Assembly: GCA_934378025.1 (NCBI GenBank)
Contig: CAKRPM010000106.1
Location: 1 to 5,243, forward strand
Length of the DNA: 5,243 bases
Reading direction: 5' to 3'
Source: an uncultured Eubacteriales bacterium
Lineage (GTDB): Bacteria; Bacillota; Clostridia; Oscillospirales; QAKW01
The notes below the pieces were generated by a model, which was not told the DNA's origin, did no database searches, and saw nothing but the letters and a program-made list of their open reading frames with translations. Both the position numbers and the translations under genes were made by a program. Shown piece after piece: positions 1 to 5,243 of the stretch (position 1 is its first letter; the number at the start of each line of letters is the position of its first letter).

Positions 1-543
1 TTCCAGTACCTCGCCCACCATTTGCGGATCCAAGGCGCTGGTCGGCTCGTCGAACAGCAGCACCTCCGGTTCCATGGCCAGCGCACGAGCAATGGCCACC
101 CGTTGTTTTTGTCCGCCGGAAAGCTGCGCAGGCTTGGCATTTATATAGGGTTCCATGCCAACCTTTTTTAAGTATTTCAGTGCCGTCTCCTCGGCGTCCT
201 TGCGGTTGCGCTTTAATACGGACATTTGACCGGCGATACAGTTATTCAGAGCCGTCATATTGTTAAACAAATTAAAGCTTTGAAACACCATACCGACCTT
301 TGCACGATATCTGGATAAACTGAAATCGTCATCCGTTATATCTTTCCCATGAAACAGTACCTGCCCGGCACTGGGCGTTTCCAACAAGTTAATGCAACGC
401 AGCATCGTGCTTTTGCCGGAGCCGGAAGCACCGATAATACTCAGCACTTCGCCCTTCTCCACACTTAAATTGATATCCCGTAAAACGGCGTGGTCGCCGA
501 ATTGTTTTTGCAAATGAACCAATTCAATTACTTTATCCGACAT
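1..543 (-). CDS. Polar amino acid ABC transporter ATP-binding protein, partial (predicted lysine importer)
   Basis: This is the ATPase of the importer, powering uptake by ATP hydrolysis on the cytoplasmic face of the permease. The 181 visible residues contain the whole signature set: Walker A GASGSGKST (38-46), Q-loop Gln88 in VFQSFN, ABC signature LSGGQ (141-145), Walker B LLFDEP (162-167, catalytic Glu166) and D-loop SALD (169-172). The H-loop and C-terminus lie beyond the window edge; family members are usually about 240-255 residues, so some 60-75 are missing. The start is ATG at 543, preceded by a strong AAAGGAGG (552-559) at 8 nt spacing, which sits inside the last codons of the permease gene. 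Only 3 nt separate the permease stop from this start, indicating one operon and probable translational coupling. The sequence is of the GlnQ/HisP type. The ATPase itself does not reveal the substrate; lysine is inferred from the riboswitch upstream of the operon. Confidence 0.96.
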   Translation of the reverse strand, partial: MSDKVIELVHLQKQFGDHAVLRDINLSVEKGEVLSIIGASGSGKSTMLRCINLLETPSAGQVLFHGKDITDDDFSLSRYRAKVGMVFQSFNLFNNMTALNNCIAGQMSVLKRNRKDAEETALKYLKKVGMEPYINAKPAQLSGGQKQRVAIARALAMEPEVLLFDEPTSALDPQMVGEVLE

Positions 544-546
544 GAC

Positions 547-1311
547 CTACGCCTCCTTTGCAACATGAATTTCGGCATGACTGTCGCTTTGCGAACCGCA
601 GATGGTATAACTGTCCTTGCCATCCAGTTTTTTCTCGACCAAGCGCAGCAATCTTGTAATCGTAAAGGTTAAAATAAAGTATAAAACGCAAATTACAAGA
701 TAAGTCTGGAACGTCTGAAAATTCTGCCGTTTAATAATCCCGGCAAAATAATACAGTTCCGTCACACCGATAACATTCAAAACCGAAGTATCCTTGATGT
801 TAATAACAAACTCGTTGCTGACCGACGGCAAAATGTTGCGCATCACCTGCGGGATAATTACTTTCAGCATGGTTTGCGAGTGCGTCATGCCGATCGACAT
901 TGCCCCCTCAAACTGACCGCGATCAATGGAAATAATGCCGCCGCGCACGATTTCCGCCATGTACGCGCCCGTATTAATGGACACAATCAAAATACCGGAC
1001 GGAATCAGCGGCAATGTTTCACCGCCGGTTGCGAAAGCATAGCCCCAATAAATTACCATGGACTGCACAATCATCGGCGTACCGCGAAAAATTTCAACAT
1101 ACACAGCGATCACCGCATTTAAAAACTTATGCAGCACTCTTAAAACAATATTTTTAGAATAGCTTGCCGTTCGCACCACACCGGTGAGTAAACCGATGAT
1201 CAAGCCGGCAACCGTACCGGTCAATGCAATCAGCATGGTATTGCCGACGCCCGATAAAAGTTGCGGATAATATTTTACAAATATATTGATAACGTCATTA
1301 AAAAAGCTCAT
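547..1311 (-). CDS. Polar amino acid ABC transporter permease, HisM family (predicted lysine importer)
   Basis: This 254-residue integral membrane protein forms the translocation path of the importer. It has about five hydrophobic segments (roughly 22-46, 79-93, 101-122, 175-193, 204-222). FRGTPM (75-80) is typical of the HisM/GlnP family. The EAA loop that docks the ATPase spans about 135-155, from EGAMSIGM to IPQ. Its length is slightly above family members of about 215-240 because of a polar tail of about 25 residues after the last helix (about 228-254). The tail carries Cys, Ser and Asp and has no function I can assign. The ATG at 1311 follows the stop of the binding-protein gene by 10 nt. 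There is no convincing Shine-Dalgarno in front of it (the preceding bases are CGGTGTCACT), so translation may depend on ribosomes arriving from the upstream gene. Whether it works as a homodimer is not visible, but only one permease gene is present, as is usual in this family. Confidence 0.95.
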   Translation of the reverse strand: MSFFNDVINIFVKYYPQLLSGVGNTMLIALTGTVAGLIIGLLTGVVRTASYSKNIVLRVLHKFLNAVIAVYVEIFRGTPMIVQSMVIYWGYAFATGGETLPLIPSGILIVSINTGAYMAEIVRGGIISIDRGQFEGAMSIGMTHSQTMLKVIIPQVMRNILPSVSNEFVINIKDTSVLNVIGVTELYYFAGIIKRQNFQTFQTYLVICVLYFILTFTITRLLRLVEKKLDGKDSYTICGSQSDSHAEIHVAKEA

Positions 1312-1321
1312 AGTGACACCG

Positions 1322-2200
1322 TTATTTTCTGATGATAACTACCAAATTGGACTCATAATACGTGTTTGTAAAGTCAATCTCCTTTGCACGTTCCGCCGTG
1401 GGGCTCATACCTGCCACAACAGCGTCAATCGTACCGGATTGAACAGCGGGAATCAGCGACTCCCAATCCATTGCGTAAATTTCAAGCTTCATGCCCAGTC
1501 GGTTGGCAACATACTGTGCCACCTGCACGTCATAGCCGTTGGCATAAAGTCCGTCTTTTCCCTCGCCACTGATCGGTACATCGCCGAGCTTATTGCCCTC
1601 GGTATCCGTCCAGTTGTACGGCTCATAGGCACATTCCATACCGACCTTCAATGTGCCGTTGGTGGTAGCGGGTGCTTCACAGCTGACGGCAAATTTGTCA
1701 ACCGTTCCGCCGGAGGCCAAGGTCACGATCTGCTCCATCAGTTCTTTTTTCTGTTGCTCGGTAATCTCTGCCAATACCGTATTGATTTGATCGCGCAGCG
1801 CCGATCCCTTTTTCAAACCGATGGCAATGCCGACATCGGCGGCCGTGGCGGTAAAGCCCGTGTCATTGTTTTGCAGCGGGATATAGCTGAGGGTATCGTC
1901 CGATTTGCAAACCGAATAGGCAGTCGGCTCCTCCGCCACATAACCGTCGATCGCACCGCTTTTCAGCGCCGTCAGCAAATCCGAAAACTCCGGATAGGTA
2001 GAAGACTTTACATCCTCAATTTGCGTAACCGCCTCGGCATGGAAGGTGCCGGCCTGGGCGGCAATTTTCGCACCCTTTAAATCTGCCAGACTTTTGGCGT
2101 CTTTTACATTCACACTGCTCCCGCCGCTGCAGCCTGCGCAAAGCATCAGGCAAAGCGCCACAGTCAATACCACTGCAAAAATTCTTCTTGTTCGTCTCAT
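1322..2200 (-). CDS. Circularly permuted amino acid-binding lipoprotein, SBP_bac_3 fold (predicted lysine-binding)
   Basis: This is the extracellular receptor that captures the amino acid and delivers it to the permease. The 292-residue product starts with a lipoprotein signal peptide: basic MRRTRR, a hydrophobic stretch, then LCAGC with lipidated Cys24. The order of the mature part is reversed relative to the family. Residues about 37-165 match the usual second lobe: SLADLKGAKIAAQAGT, then ALKSGAIDGYVAEEP, then a C-terminal helix with QINTVLAEITEQQKKELM. Residues about 183-292 match the usual first lobe: LKVGMECAYEPYNW, GYDVQVAQYVANRLG, MDWESLIPAVQSGTIDAVVAG, and MSPTAER with Arg271, which in the family binds the ligand carboxylate. 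The protein ends at NLVVIIRK, where a normal member would cross into the second lobe. The start at 2200 is chosen because AAAAGGAG (2211-2218) lies 10 nt upstream. An in-frame ATG at 2398 would put the riboswitch inside the protein and is rejected. Substrate inferred from the lysine riboswitch. Confidence 0.93.
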   Translation of the reverse strand: MRRTRRIFAVVLTVALCLMLCAGCSGGSSVNVKDAKSLADLKGAKIAAQAGTFHAEAVTQIEDVKSSTYPEFSDLLTALKSGAIDGYVAEEPTAYSVCKSDDTLSYIPLQNNDTGFTATAADVGIAIGLKKGSALRDQINTVLAEITEQQKKELMEQIVTLASGGTVDKFAVSCEAPATTNGTLKVGMECAYEPYNWTDTEGNKLGDVPISGEGKDGLYANGYDVQVAQYVANRLGMKLEIYAMDWESLIPAVQSGTIDAVVAGMSPTAERAKEIDFTNTYYESNLVVIIRK

Positions 2201-2220
2201 TTTACGTACACTCCTTTTAT

Positions 2221-2264
2221 AAAAAAATACAAGCCTGCGACCTGAAGCGGTATCGCAGGCTTGT
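2221..2264 (-). terminator. Intrinsic terminator, expression platform of the lysine riboswitch
   Basis: On the minus strand a perfect 12-bp stem (ACAAGCCTGCGA at 2264-2253 with TCGCAGGCTTGT at 2240-2229) closes a 12-nt loop and is followed by an A and seven T residues (2227-2221). This is a textbook rho-independent terminator, placed before the ribosome binding site of the binding-protein gene, so it is an attenuator and not the end of an operon. Its 5' arm can alternatively pair with sequence overlapping the riboswitch P1 strand: CTTG (2279-2276) with CAAG (2263-2260), AGG (2285-2283) with CCT (2259-2257), TATC (2291-2288) with GATA (2254-2251), and AGC (2294-2292) with GCT (2248-2246). That gives a plausible antiterminator incompatible with P1. 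The logic is inferred: lysine bound means P1 and terminator form and expression stops. Confidence 0.93.
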
Positions 2265-2286
2265 AATAAAAATTCCAAGTTGCCTT

Positions 2287-2455
2287 TGATAGCTCTCCAC
2301 AACAAACGTGTGACAGTCCTATGCCTATTCGACACAGTCCCAGCAAACATTACAGCGGCAACCGTAATCCAGCTTCGGCGGAAAAGCCTTTCCCTCACAG
2401 CCGCTTGCCGGCGTGTACCGTGGGGTACTGATCAGATCCGCAACCTCTATCAGGT
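2287..2455 (-). promoter_or_regulatory. Lysine riboswitch aptamer (L-box)
   Basis: This leader RNA element binds lysine and controls the downstream transporter genes. On the minus strand it shows the conserved L-box landmarks in order: GATAGAGG (2451-2444), the loop-E-like region ending AGTA (2429-2426), GGGAAAGG (2394-2387), GCCGAAGC (2379-2372), TTTGCTGG (2347-2340), GGACTGTCA (2319-2311) and GGAGAGCTATCA (2298-2287). The helices can be drawn: P1 from TGATAG (2452-2447) with CTATCA (2292-2287), P2 from CCCCAC with GTGAGGG, P3 from GGC with GCC, a hairpin with an ATTAC/GTAAT stem, a hairpin TGTGTC-GAATA-GGCATA, and a last CACA/TGTG hairpin before the 3' P1 strand. The order and spacing follow the Bacillus subtilis lysC leader. 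The full leader runs from about 2464 to the start codon at 2200. A T-box was considered but lacks its specifier and TGGN features. Confidence 0.96.
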
Positions 2456-2470
2456 GCTGTCTATGCGCAT

Positions 2471-2499
2471 ATTATACGCCCGGTTTTTTTATTTGTCAA
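2471..2499 (-). promoter_or_regulatory. Consensus sigma-A promoter of the lysine transporter operon
   Basis: On the minus strand TTGACA (2499-2494) and TATAAT (2476-2471) are both perfect consensus hexamers separated by the optimal 17 bp. An A/T-rich block with A-tracts (about 2520-2503) sits directly upstream of the -35 and resembles an UP element. Transcription should start near 2464, giving a leader of about 260 nt that contains the riboswitch. Initiation is thus predicted to be strong and constitutive, with regulation left to the riboswitch terminator. Confidence 0.94.
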
Positions 2500-2530
2500 C
2501 ACCTTTTTTAAATTTTTTATCCGAGTTTTT

Positions 2531-4486
2531 TTACTTGCTTAAAACCGTACCGTCTGCAAGGGTAATGGTATGGCCGTTAAAGTTAATGGTTCCGTTATTG
2601 GTTAATTTACTGATGACGCAGTCTCCGCTTAAATTCCATACACTGCCCTTTTCCACGGTGATCACCGCATTATCGGATACCGCCGTGCCGCCTGCCGCAT
2701 TGTCCTTAACGGTAATAGTTCCCGTAAAAGTACTGTTGCTTTTCAGGGTCATGGAAAGGGTGGAAATTCTATCTACTATAATATTTCCGCCAAAAGATTG
2801 ATTTTCCGCCGTAAAGGTCACCTGAGCGCCGTTTTTTCCGGCGGTGCCCCAGCCATGCGAGGCCGAATTACCGCAAATCGTCATAAAATTGGCGTCGGTA
2901 TCTTTCTGATTTATGGTAACACCGGATAAGGAAATTTTGCAAGCGGTATTGGTTACATAAAACATATCGCCGTTTTGCCCGGTCAGCGACCCGCCCGTCA
3001 TGGAAAAGGAGGAGGTGCCGACCGCGGCGTCGCCGGACATAGACTGATAAATCATGACATTATGCACGTTTTCATCCGAGCTTGAGCCTTTGGTGTCGCT
3101 CATATTCCCGCTTACGGTACAGTTTTTCAATGTGATGGAATTTTGTCCCTCAATCACCAACGCCTCGGAATTTTCGGCAGTCAGCGTTGCGTCCTGTACA
3201 CTGATGGCTGCCGTAGAATAGATCGCGGGGGAATTATATCCGCGGCTGACATAACTGCCGCCTTTCACCGTAACCGTTCCGCCGCCGCGATCGGAGCGAA
3301 TGGCCGCCGAAGAATTTCCCGCCGTGCTGACCGTCAAATTTTCCGCATTCATGGTACCGCCGCCGGTGGTTTGAATTCCGCCGGAATTATCTTTTGTGGT
3401 TGTAATTTTACTGTCCGAAATTGTAACGGTGGTACCGCTGCCGTAGCTGAAAACACCGTTTCCGTTTTGGGCAGAGGAGGTGACAGTGGCGTTTTTAATG
3501 GTTGCCGTGGCGCCGTTGGTGACCAACAAAGCTGCATTGGCACCGTAAAAATCTCCGTTTTCCGTGTTAGAGCTGGCGCCGCTGCTTTTATTTACGGTAA
3601 TACCGTCCAACGTCACCGTCGCGCCGTCCACACGCAGTGCATTTTCATCATCGCCGGTCGACTCGTAGGTTTTGTCGGTTATGCTTGCCGCTTCCTTCAA
3701 AGTGGTTGCCGCGCTGCCCTGATCCACCGTTGCGTCCGACGGTTGCTTTCCGCCGGCGGAAACGCTGACCACCTCAACGCTTTCGATCGTGCCTTTGTCA
3801 TTGAAAACAATTTTTAAAATATCGTTTTCAGCCAGTGCGGAAATTTCGATTTCCTTCTCATCTTTGGTAATTACCGCGCCGCTGAGATCAAACTGCGCCG
3901 TATCCGTCGTTGCGGTAAAGCCGTCGCTTTGGCCGCCGCCCGGGCCGCCTTGACCGCCGGAAGGCATTTCGGGCGGTGTTTTTTGATCGTCGGAATTATT
4001 GTCCCCCGACGGTTTTTCCGGCGGTGTTTTTTGATCACCTGAATTGCTGTTTCCGGACGGTTTTTCCGGCGGCGTTTTCTGATCGCCCGAATTATTGTTT
4101 CCCGACGGAGCGTTTTGATTGTCAGACGCACCGCTGCCATTGTCCGAGGCGGCATTATTCTGCGTTGTGCTTAAATTAACGGCCGTCGCGGCACTTGAAG
4201 TACCGCTTTGTTTTGTCTGGTCGTCTTGCGGTGCCGTACCGCTTTGCTTGGTCTGATCATCCTGCGGCGCTGAGCTGTTTTTTGATTCGGAGGAATCGTC
4301 TGCCTTGGCCGCAGCCTGTTCTTCTCCCTCGGACTGACTTAAAGAGCCGAGCTGCAAAGTCACTTTGCTGCCGTCGATTTTCGTGATCTGCCCGACAACG
4401 GTCTGCCCCGCATAATTCTTTTTGTTACAGGCCGTCATGGTGAAAATCATAGAAAGAATACAAAAAATTGATACTGCTTTTTTCAT
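2531..4486 (-). CDS. Surface lipoprotein with repeat-rich linker and right-handed beta-helix domain
   Basis: This 651-residue protein is predicted to be anchored outside the cell membrane. The signal peptide MKKAVSIFCILSMIFTMTAC ends in the lipidated Cys20. Residues about 28-48 (VVGQITKIDGSKVTLQLG) form a short beta segment. A long Ser/Asn/Asp/Gln/Pro-rich region (about 50-188) follows, with two kinds of tandem repeat and a Gly-rich end. Residues about 190-245 resume beta structure (DLSGAVITKDEKEIEI, then NDILKIVFND). From about 265 to 600 come many short imperfect rungs of the type GATVTLDGITVNKSSG or GNSITLKNCTVSG, characteristic of right-handed parallel beta-helices. The C-terminus (SVWNLSGDCVISKLTNNG, then INFNGHTITLADG) is a typical capping rung. 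No catalytic residues are recognisable, so binding or adhesion is more likely than enzymatic activity; this is inference. The ATG at 4486 has GAGGGG 5 nt upstream. It follows a Cthe_2159-like gene and has its own promoter. I do not recognise a named gene. Confidence 0.9.
   Translation of the reverse strand: MKKAVSIFCILSMIFTMTACNKKNYAGQTVVGQITKIDGSKVTLQLGSLSQSEGEEQAAAKADDSSESKNSSAPQDDQTKQSGTAPQDDQTKQSGTSSAATAVNLSTTQNNAASDNGSGASDNQNAPSGNNNSGDQKTPPEKPSGNSNSGDQKTPPEKPSGDNNSDDQKTPPEMPSGGQGGPGGGQSDGFTATTDTAQFDLSGAVITKDEKEIEISALAENDILKIVFNDKGTIESVEVVSVSAGGKQPSDATVDQGSAATTLKEAASITDKTYESTGDDENALRVDGATVTLDGITVNKSSGASSNTENGDFYGANAALLVTNGATATIKNATVTSSAQNGNGVFSYGSGTTVTISDSKITTTKDNSGGIQTTGGGTMNAENLTVSTAGNSSAAIRSDRGGGTVTVKGGSYVSRGYNSPAIYSTAAISVQDATLTAENSEALVIEGQNSITLKNCTVSGNMSDTKGSSSDENVHNVMIYQSMSGDAAVGTSSFSMTGGSLTGQNGDMFYVTNTACKISLSGVTINQKDTDANFMTICGNSASHGWGTAGKNGAQVTFTAENQSFGGNIIVDRISTLSMTLKSNSTFTGTITVKDNAAGGTAVSDNAVITVEKGSVWNLSGDCVISKLTNNGTINFNGHTITLADGTVLSK
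3959..4102 (-). repeat. Three tandem 48-bp coding repeats (16-residue DQKTPPEKPS units)
   Basis: Residues 129-176 of the beta-helix lipoprotein consist of three 16-residue units: GNNNSGDQKTPPEKPS, GNSNSGDQKTPPEKPS and GDNNSDDQKTPPEMPS. The DNA copies are in register at 48 bp and highly similar. They form a Pro-rich, probably unstructured spacer. In-frame repeats of this kind can gain or lose copies without breaking the gene, so copy number may vary between strains (inference). Confidence 0.95.
4199..4270 (-). repeat. Two tandem 36-bp coding repeats (APQDDQTKQSGT)
   Basis: Residues 73-84 and 85-96 of the beta-helix lipoprotein are two identical 12-residue copies of APQDDQTKQSGT. At DNA level the copies are in 36-bp register with several synonymous differences, so the duplication is not brand new or is kept by selection on the protein. 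It lies in the same flexible linker as the 48-bp repeats but is unrelated in sequence. Confidence 0.93.
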
Positions 4487-4519
4487 AAAAACCCCTCGCT
4501 TTCTTCTTTTGATAAATTA

Positions 4520-4553
4520 AGTATACCCGATGTTCCTAAAGAGCACCTAAAGA
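4520..4553 (-). promoter_or_regulatory. Activator-type promoter with 11-bp-period direct repeats before the beta-helix lipoprotein
   Basis: On the minus strand the 8-bp word TCTTTAGG occurs twice (4553-4546 and 4542-4535) with an exact 11-bp period. Nine bases further on is TATACT (4525-4520), a good -10 box. With a 17-bp spacer the -35 position (4548-4543) reads AGGTGC, far from TTGACA and covered by the repeats. Direct repeats of about one helical turn overlapping a poor -35 are the classic layout for OmpR/PhoB-family response regulators. The identity of the regulator is unknown and no regulator gene lies in the window. The distal repeat abuts the stop codon of the upstream gene. Confidence 0.7.
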
Positions 4554-5243
4554 TTACGAATTTTTTTCATCGGGCGCCGTACCGAACGGCTGCCCGCCGG
4601 AGGGACGATTGTCTCTGTCTCCGGACGGTCCGCCGGAAGGCGGCCCGTTTCCGTCATCACGCGACATCCCTGCGTTTCCTCCGAAAATTAAACTACCGAG
4701 CGTTACGGTTTTGCGGGCGCTGCCGGCTGAAATACCATAGCTTTTTCCGACTGTGATTTCGGGACAGCTGACCACAACGCTTTGATACTTTTTGCTTGGT
4801 ATAAAGGAAATCAGCTTTTCACCTTTTTCGTCAGTAACCACGATTTCCTCTGTATGACTCTGATTAAAATTCACCAAAATACTGCCCTGGGTGGAACCCT
4901 CGGCAAAATTTTGCGCCATGCCGGTCGATCCCGCCGCCACGACAATGCCGCCGGTAATCTTCGCCGTACCGTCATAATCCAGCGCGCCGTTGCCGTTATC
5001 GGTCGGCCCGCTGACATAGATTTCTCCGCCCGAAACATACAAATCTCCGTTGGAATCAATGCCGTCTCCGTTTGCGTCAATGTTGATGACGCCGCCGGAA
5101 ATTGATATACGGTAGTTACCGTTACTTTCAAAAGCATCCGCTTTCTCCTGCCGTTTTTCCGCAGTACCGCTGCCGTCCTTACCGCCGGCGGCATTCAGTC
5201 CGTCATCGTCGGCTTTGATGGTGATATTTCCGCCGGATATCTC
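4554..5243 (-). CDS. Cthe_2159-like carbohydrate-binding beta-helix protein, C-terminal part
   Basis: The visible part is 229 residues, open at the right window edge, so the N-terminus and signal peptide are not seen. It contains Gly/Asp-rich beta-helix rungs typical of the Cthe_2159 carbohydrate-binding family: EISGGNITIKADDDGLNAAG at visible residues 1-20, then ISGGVINIDANGDGIDSNGD, VSGGEIYVSGPTDNGNGALD and ITGGIVVAAGSTGMAQNF. Members of this family are described as binding acidic plant polysaccharides, with calcium held by the Asp-rich turns. A small beta domain follows (about 135-190, with EEIVVTDEKGEKLISF), then a Gly/Pro/Ser/Asp-rich tail (PPSGGPSGDRDNRPSGGQ) ending at TAA (4556-4554). 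A TTG at 5042 is just an internal Leu codon. The tail resembles the Pro/Gly-rich linker of the neighbouring lipoprotein. Attribution to the family is by motif pattern and not by alignment. Surface location is inferred. Confidence 0.85.
   Translation of the reverse strand, partial: EISGGNITIKADDDGLNAAGGKDGSGTAEKRQEKADAFESNGNYRISISGGVINIDANGDGIDSNGDLYVSGGEIYVSGPTDNGNGALDYDGTAKITGGIVVAAGSTGMAQNFAEGSTQGSILVNFNQSHTEEIVVTDEKGEKLISFIPSKKYQSVVVSCPEITVGKSYGISAGSARKTVTLGSLIFGGNAGMSRDDGNGPPSGGPSGDRDNRPSGGQPFGTAPDEKNS

Noticed and set aside
1286..2080. Long plus-strand open frame of 264 codons opposite the binding protein and permease start
   Set aside because: It is antisense to well-supported genes, its product has no recognisable motif, and its composition is that of reverse-strand shadow translation. 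The other plus-strand frames in the window are rejected for the same reason.
2201..2398. N-terminal extension of the binding protein to an ATG at 2398, giving 358 residues
   Set aside because: It would translate the riboswitch and terminator, has no ribosome binding site, and would place the clear lipoprotein signal peptide in the middle of the protein. The start at 2200 has a good AAAAGGAG.
2221..2460. T-box or other amino-acid leader instead of a lysine riboswitch
   Set aside because: No T-box antiterminator core or specifier loop is seen, while the whole series of L-box motifs is present in the right order.
3871..4155. Basic repetitive frame on the minus strand with RRKNR/IKKHR repeats
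   Set aside because: It is the out-of-frame reading of the 48-bp coding repeats; the repetition is inherited from the lipoprotein linker.
3959..4270. Regularly spaced repeats that might suggest a CRISPR array
   Set aside because: The units are directly tandem without unique spacers, are in frame and encode a Pro-rich linker.
4554..5042. Separate 162-residue gene starting at TTG 5042
   Set aside because: The frame stays open upstream to the window edge with the same beta-helix motifs (DGIDSNGD just before the TTG), so this is an internal Leu codon.
4871..5194. Arg-rich open frame on the minus strand
   Set aside because: It lies out of frame within the Cthe_2159-like gene, whose Gly/Asp-rich beta-helix sequence continues without a break to the window edge.

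Overview
The window looks like chromosomal DNA of a Gram-positive anaerobe of the class Clostridia (Bacillota), probably a gut or rumen Oscillospiraceae/Lachnospiraceae relative. This rests on strong AAAGGAGG-type ribosome binding sites, a consensus sigma-A promoter, two lipoproteins with Clostridia-style signal peptides, a lysine riboswitch with a terminator platform, and a Cthe_2159-like surface protein. The genus cannot be fixed from the sequence alone. All genes I can support read on the minus strand, so gene order runs from high to low coordinates.

Block 1 (5243-2531) is a cell-surface pair. First comes the C-terminal 229 residues of a Cthe_2159-like polysaccharide-binding beta-helix protein, cut by the window edge. 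A 67-bp gap follows, holding an activator-type promoter: two TCTTTAGG direct repeats with an 11-bp period next to a TATACT -10 box. It drives a 651-residue lipoprotein with a split N-terminal beta domain, a repeat-rich Ser/Asn/Gln/Pro linker and a long right-handed beta-helix.

Block 2 (2520-1) is a lysine uptake operon. A consensus promoter (TTGACA, 17 bp, TATAAT) with an A-tract upstream starts a leader of about 260 nt. The leader contains a complete lysine (L-box) riboswitch and an intrinsic terminator. Then follow a substrate-binding lipoprotein, a HisM-type permease and a GlnQ/HisP-type ATPase (cut by the left edge), tightly packed and probably translationally coupled. The riboswitch gives the predicted substrate: the three genes are a polar amino acid ABC importer, and their control by lysine points to lysine import.

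The most striking observation is that the substrate-binding protein is circularly permuted. After its lipoprotein signal peptide it starts with what is normally the second lobe of the SBP_bac_3 fold and ends with what is normally the first lobe. The cut point is the segment that normally links the two lobes. The reading frame is intact and the gene has its own ribosome binding site, so this looks like a real architecture and not a broken gene.
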